From Paragyromitra xinjiangensis (lineage: Eukaryota > Ascomycota > Pezizomycetes > Pezizales > Discinaceae), in the NCBI GenBank assembly GCA_038503065.1, contig JBCAMK010000002.1:3286001-3350000 (forward strand): a stretch of 64,000 nt of DNA, read 5' to 3'. A program made the position numbers and the translations under genes. How positions within the stretch are numbered: the stretch's first letter is position 1; each line of letters opens with the position of its first letter. The notes below the pieces were generated by a model. That model ran no database searches. It saw nothing but the letters and a program-made list of their open reading frames with translations, and was not told where the DNA came from. This document shows positions 48,056-58,531 of the stretch, piece by piece.

Positions 48056-51000
48056 TTACCATTCAAAGAGCTTTGCAAGATATCCGACTAGCGCTGAAGG
48101 TGGTTCTATTGGCGGGTGGTTTTCCAACTCATAGACAAACTTCCATTCCTCTGGTGTTTGAACATACTTTCCATCCTCCCTTTTATCAAATTCTAACGGG
48201 CTATGGAGACCTTCTGTCTTGAAGCCTAATTCACTACCCCTCTTGGCACCTCTCGAGCGTAGGTACTGGAAAACTCTTGGAAAACTCTCTGCTCGATGTG
48301 GGTTGTTAGTCAAATGGGGGAAGTTTTAAGTATGAATCTATACATCGGAATTTAGAAGAACCTTTTAAATCATCAGACCGATGCTGAGCGCTCCAAAGGT
48401 ACCCGTGTGCCACAATGGTATTAGTCTCGTATAGGTGCATCTCAAACAAAAACCAGCGACGGTAGCGTTCCGCCTCATGCAATACAAAGTCTAAAGCGGT
48501 CCAATTCAGCTCGCTATGCGACGTACATAACTCTTCCGTGTTAACCCCTTCTTCGACGAGCCATTTGACACATTCGAGTTTAGCGAACTTTGCCATGAAC
48601 ATTAGCGGTGTCCATCCGTAGTTGTTTTGCTGGCCGATCATCTTAACGAATTGCGGCGTTGGTATCTTTTCTTTAAACAATTGGAGGCAGCGGAGCGATG
48701 AAAGGTCGTCCAGACGCTCGTTCTGGCCTAGAAGGTGTAGTGCATTCTGTTTATTGTTGGATGTTGCTGTGAGATCTACACCCCATGACCAGAGGGTTTC
48801 AATTACTTGTACCAGCGTCACCTGCTTGAATTTCGATCGATATCGATTTAGTGCTGAATGTAGAGGTGTATATCCGTTTTTGTCCTGGGAGTTTAAATCA
48901 TCCAACGAACAACCAGCGGCTTTGTAACACTCTACCGCTTGGCAGACCGTTTGAAATGATAGCCAGGGATTTCTCATGATGTCCCCGAGAAAAGTGTAAC
49001 CCAAAGGGTCCCGGTGTTTCAGTACCTTAGTACCCGACTTTGCGATCAAGGTAGTTAGGATGGCGGTATGGTTATCGGAGTATACCAAGCTTCCCGGATT
49101 TACTACTGCCCATTCCTGGAGTAGTGAACGTTCAGTAGAAATCGGCACATCAATCTTTGCACCACTTTCGATGAGACTGAGGGCAACATTGGCATCCAAC
49201 ACCAATTTTCGTCCCGTAGTATAAGCAAGAGGGGTCAAAGGAAAGTCTCTACCCCAAAGACCAGTTCCTTCAATATCACAACCCGCTTCTAGCAACAATT
49301 TCACGATGCTGTCTACCTTCAATCGATGTTCCGCCGAAGTGCCGCATAAGACCCAATCGCGCAAACCTCTCCACCCTAGCAAACCCCATCTCCAACAATG
49401 GATATCTTCGCTCAAAAAATGAAGAGGGCTTCTGCCTTTCTGATCTGTTTTTGTGGGACAAGCCCCTTTCTTGAGGAGGTACTCCACCATCTTGACATCG
49501 ACACGATTTGCCGCCATAGAAAGTGGTGTCAAAGCATAATCAGAAACCTGTAGATCTAAGGCATCGATATCTGCACCGAATTCACACAAAACATCTATTG
49601 CTGCCTGACTTCCTGAAAACGTAGCCCAATGCAAGGCAGTCCCATAAGGCCATTCGAACGGGAAATGCCAGGTTTGAATCTGGCCGTACCGATAATGATG
49701 GCCAGTGCCAATAAGAACCTTCGACTTGCGGGGCGTGACACGGTGGTTTATCGACGCGTTTGCTTTCAATACCAGTATCCTCCCAATATCAGGAATCTCA
49801 TCCGTCTCGAAATTGAAAAGCCAATGCAATGGCCCCACAGAGAAGGAATCGTTGGAAAAAATCGAGGCATCAGCGTCACTATCGACAAGGAGTTTCACAA
49901 CCCCTGCATGACCTGATTTGCAGGCAAGGAGAAGAGGCGTTTCACCGATATCATTTCGGATGTTTACGTCGATACTTTTCAGCGAAAGGAGGCTTCGAGT
50001 AGCTTCTATACTGCCGACCATAGATACTAGATGGAGCATGCGGTTCCCTCGGGTATCGACAACATAGCTATTGATATCTTGTTTCTCTATTATATCGGCT
50101 AGATGAGGATCTTCCAGAAGTTTTGCTTGTACTTGGACAGTGCGGGTATGTGTGTCGTTATAGCCGCCGTTTTTTCGGAATTCTGAGCGTGCAGATGTGT
50201 ATAGATTTCTATCCGACTTCATCAATATCTTGTTTGCTAGGAGTGATCCAGTTGAAGCAGCGTTGTAAAGCCACTGTGAGCGTGTTTTCTCATCTATATC
50301 GTCCGGGAGAGTACGTCCTAGGCCCCGGTGAAGCCGTTCACAAATTCCCTGTGCAGGATAGAACCCTTCCAGTGCTGAAGCCCTCATATACATCAAAGCC
50401 TTATCAATGTTCTCTTTATGTGTGCCCCTTCCAGGCTCGCTTGATAAGTATGCGATTGCCATCCCATGTAAAGTTTCCCCTGGAAACATTGGATCCTCAC
50501 CCTGCTTCACAAGGTTATCATATTGCTCATCTAGCTTCTGTAACCGCCTTAAATCCAATTTCAACCAATATCTTGTGCCTTGTTGCGACCCCGGATCCTT
50601 GACTGAGGGCTCCGTAGTTAACTGACGCTGGCTATCCTTTTGATGCCGTCTAGATGGAATATACAATCAGTATTGGATAGTGACGTCTAGGGTTCTCAAC
50701 ATACATGTACCAATCAAGATAGCCATCTTCCTCATCATCGGCCAGCATCCCGGAATCAACGAGATCTCTCTTTCCAGGCTTTATCTGTAAAACACGAGGC
50801 AACAGCGACCGCACCCGCGTTCGCAAAGTCTCCCGAAGATGAGTAGCGCGGTCAAGAACCGCAAGGGCATCATCTAAGGGGTTGAGTGGCATTGAACCGT
50901 GACCAACCGCTGGCTTTTCGGCGTAGCCTCCTGGTAGTATTGATACTGCGTTGGAGACGAAGGACATCAGAGAATATAAACCCTCGCTAGCTCCCTCCGG

Positions 51001-51981
51001 AGATTTCGACAGTGGAGGACGACCACCGGTTGCCAAAACAGAGAGAACCAATAGGCCGTAGGAGAAGGAGTCATATCGGAGAAGTAGTTCGGGGGTAAAG
51101 GGTCCGTGTATTTCTTCCACGTATTTGGCAGCCTCTGGGGGCCTCCACCCGGGAGTTCCACGGTACGAAGTAAAGTCTATGGATACGCTCTCACCCTCTA
51201 ACGCAACACAGACGCCGAAATCACTAAGCTTCGCGATGTAAGGGACTTTTGGGTCGGCTTGTCGGAAAATCAGGATATTATCTGGTTTGATATCCCCGTG
51301 GACGATGCCGTATTTGTGCATGGCAGCTAAGCCTTCGGCGACATCTAGGCATAATTGATATCTTATAGTGTCTTGAGGAAGAGAAGAACGGCTCATGAAG
51401 TCCTCTTGCGTTAGAAACCCGGAAAGTGAGCATAAAGCGCTTTCGACATACAAAACCGGTGCTGAAACAGAATTGCTATCGTCTCGATAATCGTAGCCCC
51501 ACTCGAGGAGTGTTACTATGTTTCGATGGTTCCTAAGTGGTGGATGACACAAAGCTAGTATCTCCGTCTCGATAGTATGAAGTTGCTTCCTGAAATTTGC
51601 GTCGTCAAGGTTTGGTTGCTGATCGTTATATGTGTCGAAAACATTAACCCTTTTAATGACAGTATTTTGAAGAGCTAGAGGGGGCCGAGTATCTAAGAAT
51701 ACTGTGAACTGAGCACCAGCCCCGACTTTCTTCGCCCAACTAGAACTATCAAGCCCAGGAAGCATAATATTCCGCGGCCCTCGGAGCCCTGCCTGTGCTA
51801 GAAGTGTTGTGAACTCTGGAATAGTAGTCATAATACGTCGTGTTCGGTTTCTCGCATTGACGGCTTGAACTTCCAGTTCGCTGTAGGCTAGACAAGACGT
51901 CACAGACCTTTCAGTCTCGAAGCCCCACCCAGCGGTGAGTGAAGAATCAGTCCTCTCAGAGAAACCCCATTCTTCATCCAT
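48056..51981 (-). CDS. Protein kinase fused to ankyrin repeats (1272 aa)
   Basis: Exons in transcript order: 51981-50705, 50649-48344, 48291-48056; phases agree and the product is 1272 aa. The kinase domain is residues about 80-390: Gly-rich loop VGAGAQFTVF, Lys110 in TVIKRV, catalytic VHGD (Asp230) IKPDN, and SDFG (Asp254), then GTPGWRPPE in place of APE and DSFSYGLLVLSVL. HGD replaces HRD but Lys, Asp and Asp are all kept, so activity is likely. A linker (YIRHQKDSQRQL) leads to Sel1-like helices (MYMRASALEGFYPAQGICERL), then ten or more ankyrin repeats (for example TPLLLACKSGHAGVVKLLVD, TALHWATFSGSQAAIDVLCE, TPLMFMAKFAKLECVKWLVE). The last 78 residues come from a third exon, using donor GTATAG after codon Arg and branch CTAAC. 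Substrate unknown; the layout suggests a sensor or regulator. Divergent from the HeLo-pseudokinase gene. Confidence 0.87.
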
Positions 51982-53596
51982 TTCGGTCTGGTTGTCCTAC
52001 AGTAACGCTTAGATATGTTTTTACTACCCAGAATGTCATCCAGCCAAACCTATGTACTTCCAGGGTTCTTCCAAGTGTTCCTTTTATTGTGTAGAATAGA
52101 AGTAGGTAGGCTCCGATGACTAATATATAACACCTAGGGTACTTTATCGCTTGTTGAGATACTTTGAGGAATGTTGTTAGCTCTTGAAGCACAAGTACGT
52201 GCGATGATAGATGCTAATTATATAAAATCTGTAGATAACGGTTGAGGATCTGCTTTTGCGGCTAGGTTCCCGTGTGCTACCACACTCAAGATCATCCCCA
52301 GGAGACATCGAAGCACCGCAAACATAGGATAAAACGTCTACATTGAAACAAGGAGCACGTAGTGTATCCACTCTCCAGATAACTTCTTCCACCGCCGCGT
52401 GGTATCCTACTCAAACGATCAAATCCATATATACGTGTAGCTATGTTATCGGTCAGGGGTTAGTAACTAAGAACCTGTCACGTGACTTCCATGGAATAGA
52501 TCGTAGCCTCTCATGATCATCGAGGGCCATTTGGCAGATAGAAGGAACAACTAAGATCGCCGGAGTTGAAAAAATTGATATTCGGAGCGGATAAAACGGC
52601 TCAAACCCCTCAGAAGCACGAGATCCGAATGCTACTCCTCACTACCCGCCAAGCCTAGTAGGGCCCGATCAATATCACTCTCTCCCAAGCTAAAAATGTA
52701 GAGGTTGTAACTCCTTATGCTACGAAAAGATTAGGAAAGGCGGGGACTGAAAAAGAAATATTTCATCTGTGCTTTTACAAAAAACGGTTGAGGCTCAAAT
52801 TCAGCAACCAGTTTCAGTGCTGGAAAAAAGGGCCGGGTTGCCCACCGGAGGTATGTGGGTTAGCGCCCATGAAAATATGATATTCTAGGGACGGTATCGA
52901 AGCGCCTGCACACCGATTTCCGATCCCCGGATAACTAGCTTCAGGCACCCCCGCGGCCCTGTCAAGTTAGTTTACGATGCGTGGGTAGTGAGCACTATTA
53001 GTTAGCTACAGCCCGATCAACGTAATCATCCATGATTGGACGGGGGCCCTGGATCACACAGTTAACATTGACATGATCTCAATCATATTGTAGCCCTATT
53101 AATGCGCCTTGATAGAGTATAATGTGACGAAACCAATAACTTGAGCGAAGGACACAAAAGCGGCTAGGATAAAAGCAAGCGCCAAGCTAGGTCTGTAGAT
53201 GTGGATACCCTAGGTACTACAAATGAAATCGCGACTTCCACCTGCAATCCACTGTCAAAATTCAGTCATGAATGATCACTCACGTAGCGACAACATTTTC
53301 AGGCTCTTGCCTTGGCACACCCCACATGTTATGAGTGTTTATCTGCTTCAGGTTAACATTCCAAAATTACCATGCTGCTGTGCCATAATCGTGCTTGTAA
53401 AAATTGAGGCGGAGTTGAGTCACCCTTGAAACTCATCCCGTTTTATGCCCCCGTCTATTTACGGGTAAAATTAGTAGCATCAAAGTGGGGCAGCTTTCGC
53501 ACATAATAAGATACAAAACGAATCCACCTGCTCACCAGAACTGACCCAAAACTACCTCCATACGCCTACATCCCATTTCTCTTACTTCTAAAAATC
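51982..53596. other. Divergent intergenic region between kinase-ankyrin and HeLo-pseudokinase genes
   Basis: About 1.6 kb of AT-leaning DNA with stops in every frame. It is the shared upstream region of two divergently transcribed accessory genes. No repeat or regulatory motif could be named. Confidence 0.5.
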
Positions 53597-55252
53597 ATGG
53601 ACGCAACAGGATTTGCCATTGCCGCCCTTCATGAAATCTACAACATCACCATATTCATAAAAGACATCTATACCGACACCAAAAACTACACCGCAGACAA
53701 AGACGAGATAGCATTTCGACTAGGCCACGAACTAGAAGTCCTCCGTCTCTTCGACCGTTGTTTCTTCGACCCAGTCCACGGGGTCGCAGCAGATAAGCGT
53801 CTTGCCAGTCACCTGGCTTTCCAACAAGTCCACATCACCAGCATAATTCTACGTCTTCGAACTACCCTCGAATCGTACCGGAACATTGGAAGAGAGCATT
53901 TTGACGTAGATGTTCAGGTCGATGGCGCCACTAGAGGGAATCGTGAGACCTTTAAGAGGAAGTTTGCGGACTTGAAGAAGAAATCTTGGTCGTGGGCTTT
54001 GTTTGATAAAGAGAAATTGATAGAGGTGGTAGCGAGCTTTAAGGAAAGTACGGATAGACTGAAAGAGATCTATTTCCTCATGATGCTAGACGCTACGCGT
54101 GTGCGTGGAGCCGATAGCCAGAATATTCAGCATATCCAATCAGTCGACCCTGGTCTTGCATCTGGCCTTAGACGGCAAGAAATAGCCTGGAAAGTGGAAA
54201 CGAAGCAGAGTATTGATGCACTAGAACCACTGAAAGGCTACATCAAGCCAACGTCTGGCCTAGTCGGTGGTGAGTGGGCAGCGGAGAAGGTATGGAAATA
54301 TTATGACGAGACGAGTGGTCGAGAAAGCCTTGTTACAGTCGAATACAAACGCTATCGTCCGTCAGACCTTCGTTCAAACGCCGATCTTCTTCCTGACCAG
54401 AAAGCTTTTATGCAAATCATTCGAGATCGGATTCAAGCCCTCGCTACTATTCTCCAAGACTCTTTCTCTGATGACGGGGGCGCTGGACAGCCTCCTCCCA
54501 CCTCTGCCAGCGATTCTACCCTTCACACCTTCAAAGCTCTAGGTTATATCGACCAACCAGACGAAGGTCGATTCGCCCTCCTATTCGAGCTCCCCCGAGA
54601 CGCCTCCAAAGGATCAGGACCAGTCACCTTAGACCAAGCCATAGACCGAGGCGGGGATATCCAACTCGAGGAACGATTCTTCCTAGCTCATAGCCTAGCA
54701 GCAACGTTGTTCACTCTTCATAGTTCGAATTGGCTACATAAGAATATCAGCTGCTCTCAAGTCATCCTATTTCGAGCACCTTGCCAAGGATATCGCATAA
54801 CACCCTACCTCATTGGTTTTGAATACTCGCGGCCATCGGATGATAGGACGGATGGTGATAAGGACTACGACATCCGAAGAAACATTTATCGTCATCCTAG
54901 GAGACAGGGGTTCCCAAGAGAAGATTTTAGGCCGCTTCATGATATTTTTGCTTTTGGTGTGCTGTTGTTGGAGATTGGGGTGAAGAGGACGATGACTTCG
55001 TATTTCGCGAAAAGGATTCAGGAGCTTGAGAAGAGAGGGGAGTTAGGGGAGCCGGAATGGTTTAGTAAAGAGATGATAAAGCTTGCGGAGAAGAAACTTG
55101 CGGAGACTATGGGACGGAGGTATAGGGATGCGGTTTTGGCTTGCTTGAAGGGTGATTTTGGGATTGAGCAGAGAGATATCAGTCGATCGAAACTGGCGAT
55201 GGCATTTAGGGATCAGGTTTTAGTAGTGCTAAAAGCTGGAATGGCGTTGTGA
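53597..55252 (+). CDS. HeLo-type helical domain fused to a C-terminal pseudokinase (551 aa)
   Basis: Single-exon gene. The N-terminal 170 residues look like the HeLo (prion-inhibition and propagation) domain: a hydrophobic start (FAIAALHEIYNITIFIKDIY), helix with LGHELEVLRLFDRCFF, and the family-typical SWALFDKEKLIEVVASFK then RLKEIYFLM. HeLo domains of HET-S type form membrane-disrupting helical bundles in fungal cell death. From about residue 310 the sequence follows a kinase fold without the catalytic residues: HKNISCSQV (381-389) stands where HRDxKxxN should be, GFE (407-409) where DFG should be, and HDIFAFGVLLLEIG (449-462) matches the alpha-F region. No glycine loop is seen. It is therefore called a pseudokinase, of the kind found in fungal DUF7580-like proteins. 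Likely cytosolic and membrane-acting on activation; this is inference. Confidence 0.8.
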   Translation: MDATGFAIAALHEIYNITIFIKDIYTDTKNYTADKDEIAFRLGHELEVLRLFDRCFFDPVHGVAADKRLASHLAFQQVHITSIILRLRTTLESYRNIGREHFDVDVQVDGATRGNRETFKRKFADLKKKSWSWALFDKEKLIEVVASFKESTDRLKEIYFLMMLDATRVRGADSQNIQHIQSVDPGLASGLRRQEIAWKVETKQSIDALEPLKGYIKPTSGLVGGEWAAEKVWKYYDETSGRESLVTVEYKRYRPSDLRSNADLLPDQKAFMQIIRDRIQALATILQDSFSDDGGAGQPPPTSASDSTLHTFKALGYIDQPDEGRFALLFELPRDASKGSGPVTLDQAIDRGGDIQLEERFFLAHSLAATLFTLHSSNWLHKNISCSQVILFRAPCQGYRITPYLIGFEYSRPSDDRTDGDKDYDIRRNIYRHPRRQGFPREDFRPLHDIFAFGVLLLEIGVKRTMTSYFAKRIQELEKRGELGEPEWFSKEMIKLAEKKLAETMGRRYRDAVLACLKGDFGIEQRDISRSKLAMAFRDQVLVVLKAGMAL

Positions 55253-55773
55253 GGTATGGCTACCTACTGCATGTACTTTATACAATCGCCGAAAGATAAA
55301 CATGTGAAAATTTTCCCCAGCATTCCTCCTTAATGAAAAAGCGTGATGGGAGAAAATGGTGATAGTAAAAATATATAATGAGGGAAACAAAAGATGAGTG
55401 TACGCTCCAAAAAAAAGTGCACACGAATGGGAGCTTTATTAGGGAGAATATCCTAAAGCCATGACCTCTACTCAGAGCTTGAGCCTATCTCACTGTGGTT
55501 CAATCGGCCTTAGGTGAAGGTGACCAAAGAGAAGTCAATGGCGGAGATCATAAGTACTATTAGTCCTAGCGATACTTTGTCCCCTGAATTGAATGTATGC
55601 GAGTATAGGTCATTTTGCTATTTCAAGCTCAGTAGAAGTGCGAGTGATTATTTATGATTAGCATAAAAGAAATACTAAGGGTTGCCAGAGATACGCTTCA
55701 CCTGATTCAAACTAATATTATCTCCCAGAGGTAGATGAAATTACTCTTCTGCTACTAATACTACATGTAATAA

Positions 55774-55820
<47 letters not shown>

Positions 55821-57244
55821 CTATTGCTTCCTTAGAAGCATCTTCCCGAAACAACCACAAACAAGCAATAGCGTGTTTACCTTCCTAGTAGTGATTAGCG
55901 AAAGCCAGGCGCTCATGGGCATTCAAGGCTCGAGTCAACTAACTAGCCCCAAGAATCTCCAGAGGCTAGAGCTCTCTAGTAATACCAGAATATTACTAAT
56001 GGCTGTTACCTACTTGCACAGTAGTGGAGCGTAAGTAATAATCGATGCATCATAGTAGTAGTATAGTTTACATAATTGTCGTCATTCAGCTGCAACCATC
56101 ACTTCGTACCCAAACCCCACGCTTAATAATTAATTCCTCGTTAGTGAGGAAGATGGCTCGCCCTAATCCAGAAGCATGCTCGAGGCTAAGCCCCAAGTGC
56201 CTGAAAGCCCAACACTTTTTCCCCCCAACTGTATCCATAACCCTCAAACCTTACACTTAACTTGTGACGTCTCTTACCGCAAGCGATTCCCTAACATTAT
56301 CACGGGTATAAAAGATCTCCAGCTCTGCCGAACTTATATCATTCAACTCTCTCAACTATAACTATTGTATATCCACCTTAACATCCACAGGTAGAACTAT
56401 TCCAGCGTCTGTTCGCCATCCACTTGCTTGTTCCCTACTTTGCCTCAGTAGCGATAGCACACAGCCGTCTGCCAGGCCGCAAAATATCTGTTGGGAAGCT
56501 CTATATCAAACGGTACAGGAGGTGATTGGCTATAAGGCCTTGACAGTAGCTAGTCTAATCAGAAGGTAGCTAAGATCACGAATGATACCCGAAATCTAGT
56601 ATCTGAGCTAATGAAGGAAAGCAACATAATAAAGGGAAGAAGGCTCAGCGGGAGGATTATGCGGATGATGAAGCAACTAGATGTTGCTTCAACCAAAGGA
56701 AATCAGAAACGCACTTACCAAGAAATATTCGCCGAGCTAGCTCTCCAGCAGCTACCATGTATTAGAGACAGCCATCAGTCTCGATAGGATGGTACGACGA
56801 CATGCACGTGAAAAGAATGACGTCAGCACTAAAAAACAGAACTAATATCATGCTAGCTTGGGCTTGGCTTTGACACAAACCAGCTTATGCTTAGTTTAAC
56901 TACAACTCCATCATTGGCCCAGAGGTACCGACCGTTCATTGGGTATGGACTATAGCTTCTTGGTCTTTTCACCCGAAAGGTGTGCTTTTTCTTCTTATCT
57001 AGTGAACTAGCAAGGCATTGTGGAAGTTGCCATGGGAGAAGCAGACTTCTTATCCAGTGTGCCGTAATGATATGCTCGAAAGGATTGGAGTGGGTTATTC
57101 CCGCTGTGGCAACAACATATCTGGAAGGCTGCATATGTCTAACAAGATAAACAAACGGAAAAAAGCTCATCTCACCTGCGCGAGTGAGAACCTGTGTAAA
57201 TACCGGGTTAGGGTTCATTCGTGCGGCTGAGAGGTTTCAGGTTT
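55253..57244. other. Intergenic with microsatellite
   Basis: No gene supported. It holds a TAC trinucleotide microsatellite (separate entry) and, near the right end, the telomere-like GGGTTAGGGTT at 57205-57215, about 30 bp upstream of the chosen ankyrin-gene ATG. Confidence 0.5.
55774..55819. repeat. TAC trinucleotide microsatellite, about 15 units
   Basis: Perfect TAC/ACT run of about 46 nt in non-coding DNA downstream of the HeLo-pseudokinase gene. Likely length-polymorphic. Confidence 0.95.
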
Positions 57245-58531
57245 ATGTGTTATGCACGAGACGAGAACCATCGACGAGTCCATCATCAACACGCTCTATT
57301 TCACAGAACAATGCAAGCTAGGTCGCGGCACCAATTCCCGAAAATAGGATCCCTCAGTGCAAGTTCCTGGAGATCCCGTCTATCCGCGCTGCGCCGCACG
57401 CAGAAACCCGCACAACGACCTGCAGAACAACCCGCAGAACAACCCGCAGAAAAACAGCCAACCTCCATCCTACCACTCCTGGATTTCCCAAATGAGTTAA
57501 TTCTCATCATCGCAGAGTACCTCGGAAACGCAAAACACGTCTACTACCTCCTTTTAACCAACCGTCGTCTCGCCCATCTTTTGACCCCACTCCTCCATAA
57601 ACACGCAGTTCAAAACAAACGTTCCATAAACGCGCTTCACTGGGCAGCTTGGCGAGGCCACGAAGGACTTGTCAAGCTCCTCGTCCAACAGAAAGGCTTT
57701 GACGTCAACAATCGAAATCCTACATACCTCAACTGGACCGCCCTTCACTGGGCGTTCTGCCGTCGGAACCATCCACGTACTGTCCAACGAGTATTGCGAG
57801 TATTGCTCGAGAATGGAGCCGACACCACCATCAAGGACCGCTTGCAAATAACTGTGCTGCACCAAGCCGTGCAAGCCGGAGCCAGAGCCAGATGCTGTTT
57901 AAAACTGCTCCTAGAAAACGGAGCTACAAGCATCATCGATGCGGCCGAAGAGAATACCGGCGAGACAGCACTACACATGGCGGTAGAAAATGACCGCTAC
58001 GGTGACCTGTGGGGGCCGTTGCTGCACATGGGAGCGGATGTCTCCGCACGAGATAGAAAGGGGAGAACACCACTCCATGCTGCGGCCCGAGTCGGAAATG
58101 ACTGGATGGTCAGAGCGTTGTTGGTTAAAGGAGCTGAGGTTAATGAGCGAGACCAATTTGGACGGACACCTCTCCACTCGATGAGGTATATCACGGAAGA
58201 TATCCCGGTGGTGAAAGCACTTTTAGATGCTGGGGCGGATGTCAATCTACAGAATCTTAACGGGAAAACTCCGCTGCATATCGCCGCTGAATGTGACTGC
58301 AAGCCGATTATAGAGATGATGTTGCAAGAAGGAGCGAAGATGGAGATTGAAGATCTTTCCGGGGTTACGCCCCTTTCAATCCTGGAGGATAGGATTAAAT
58401 GGTTGAAGCAATCGCCAAAGTGGAAACTACATGTACGTTTGAGGGATAGAGCTTTGATAAAACAACACAAAGACATAGCTCAGCTACTGAAGAGCTATAG
58501 GCTATCTGACGCCTCAAAATTGGCTTTGTAA
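57245..58531 (+). CDS. F-box-like/ankyrin-repeat protein (428 aa) with N-terminal PAEQ repeat
   Basis: Single exon. The start is taken at the first ATG of the frame (57245, MCYARD); an ATG at 57329 region or later (for example MQARSRHQ at 57311) is an alternative, and the basic N-terminal 60 residues are not conserved-looking. A tandem 12-bp repeat (57419-57453) encodes PAEQPAEQPAEK. Then comes an F-box-like motif, LLDFPNELILIIAEYLGNAK with LLLTNRRLAHLLTPLL, and about eight ankyrin repeats (for example ALHWAAWRGHEGLVKLLVQQ, TALHMAVENDRYGDLWGPLL, TPLHAAARVGNDWMVRALLV, TPLHIAAECDCKPIIEMMLQ). It probably serves as an SKP1-linked adaptor or an independent protein-binding scaffold. Same layout as the gene at 29397-30326. 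The role is unknown; such genes are variable between fungal strains. Confidence 0.83.
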   Translation: MCYARDENHRRVHHQHALFHRTMQARSRHQFPKIGSLSASSWRSRLSALRRTQKPAQRPAEQPAEQPAEKQPTSILPLLDFPNELILIIAEYLGNAKHVYYLLLTNRRLAHLLTPLLHKHAVQNKRSINALHWAAWRGHEGLVKLLVQQKGFDVNNRNPTYLNWTALHWAFCRRNHPRTVQRVLRVLLENGADTTIKDRLQITVLHQAVQAGARARCCLKLLLENGATSIIDAAEENTGETALHMAVENDRYGDLWGPLLHMGADVSARDRKGRTPLHAAARVGNDWMVRALLVKGAEVNERDQFGRTPLHSMRYITEDIPVVKALLDAGADVNLQNLNGKTPLHIAAECDCKPIIEMMLQEGAKMEIEDLSGVTPLSILEDRIKWLKQSPKWKLHVRLRDRALIKQHKDIAQLLKSYRLSDASKLAL

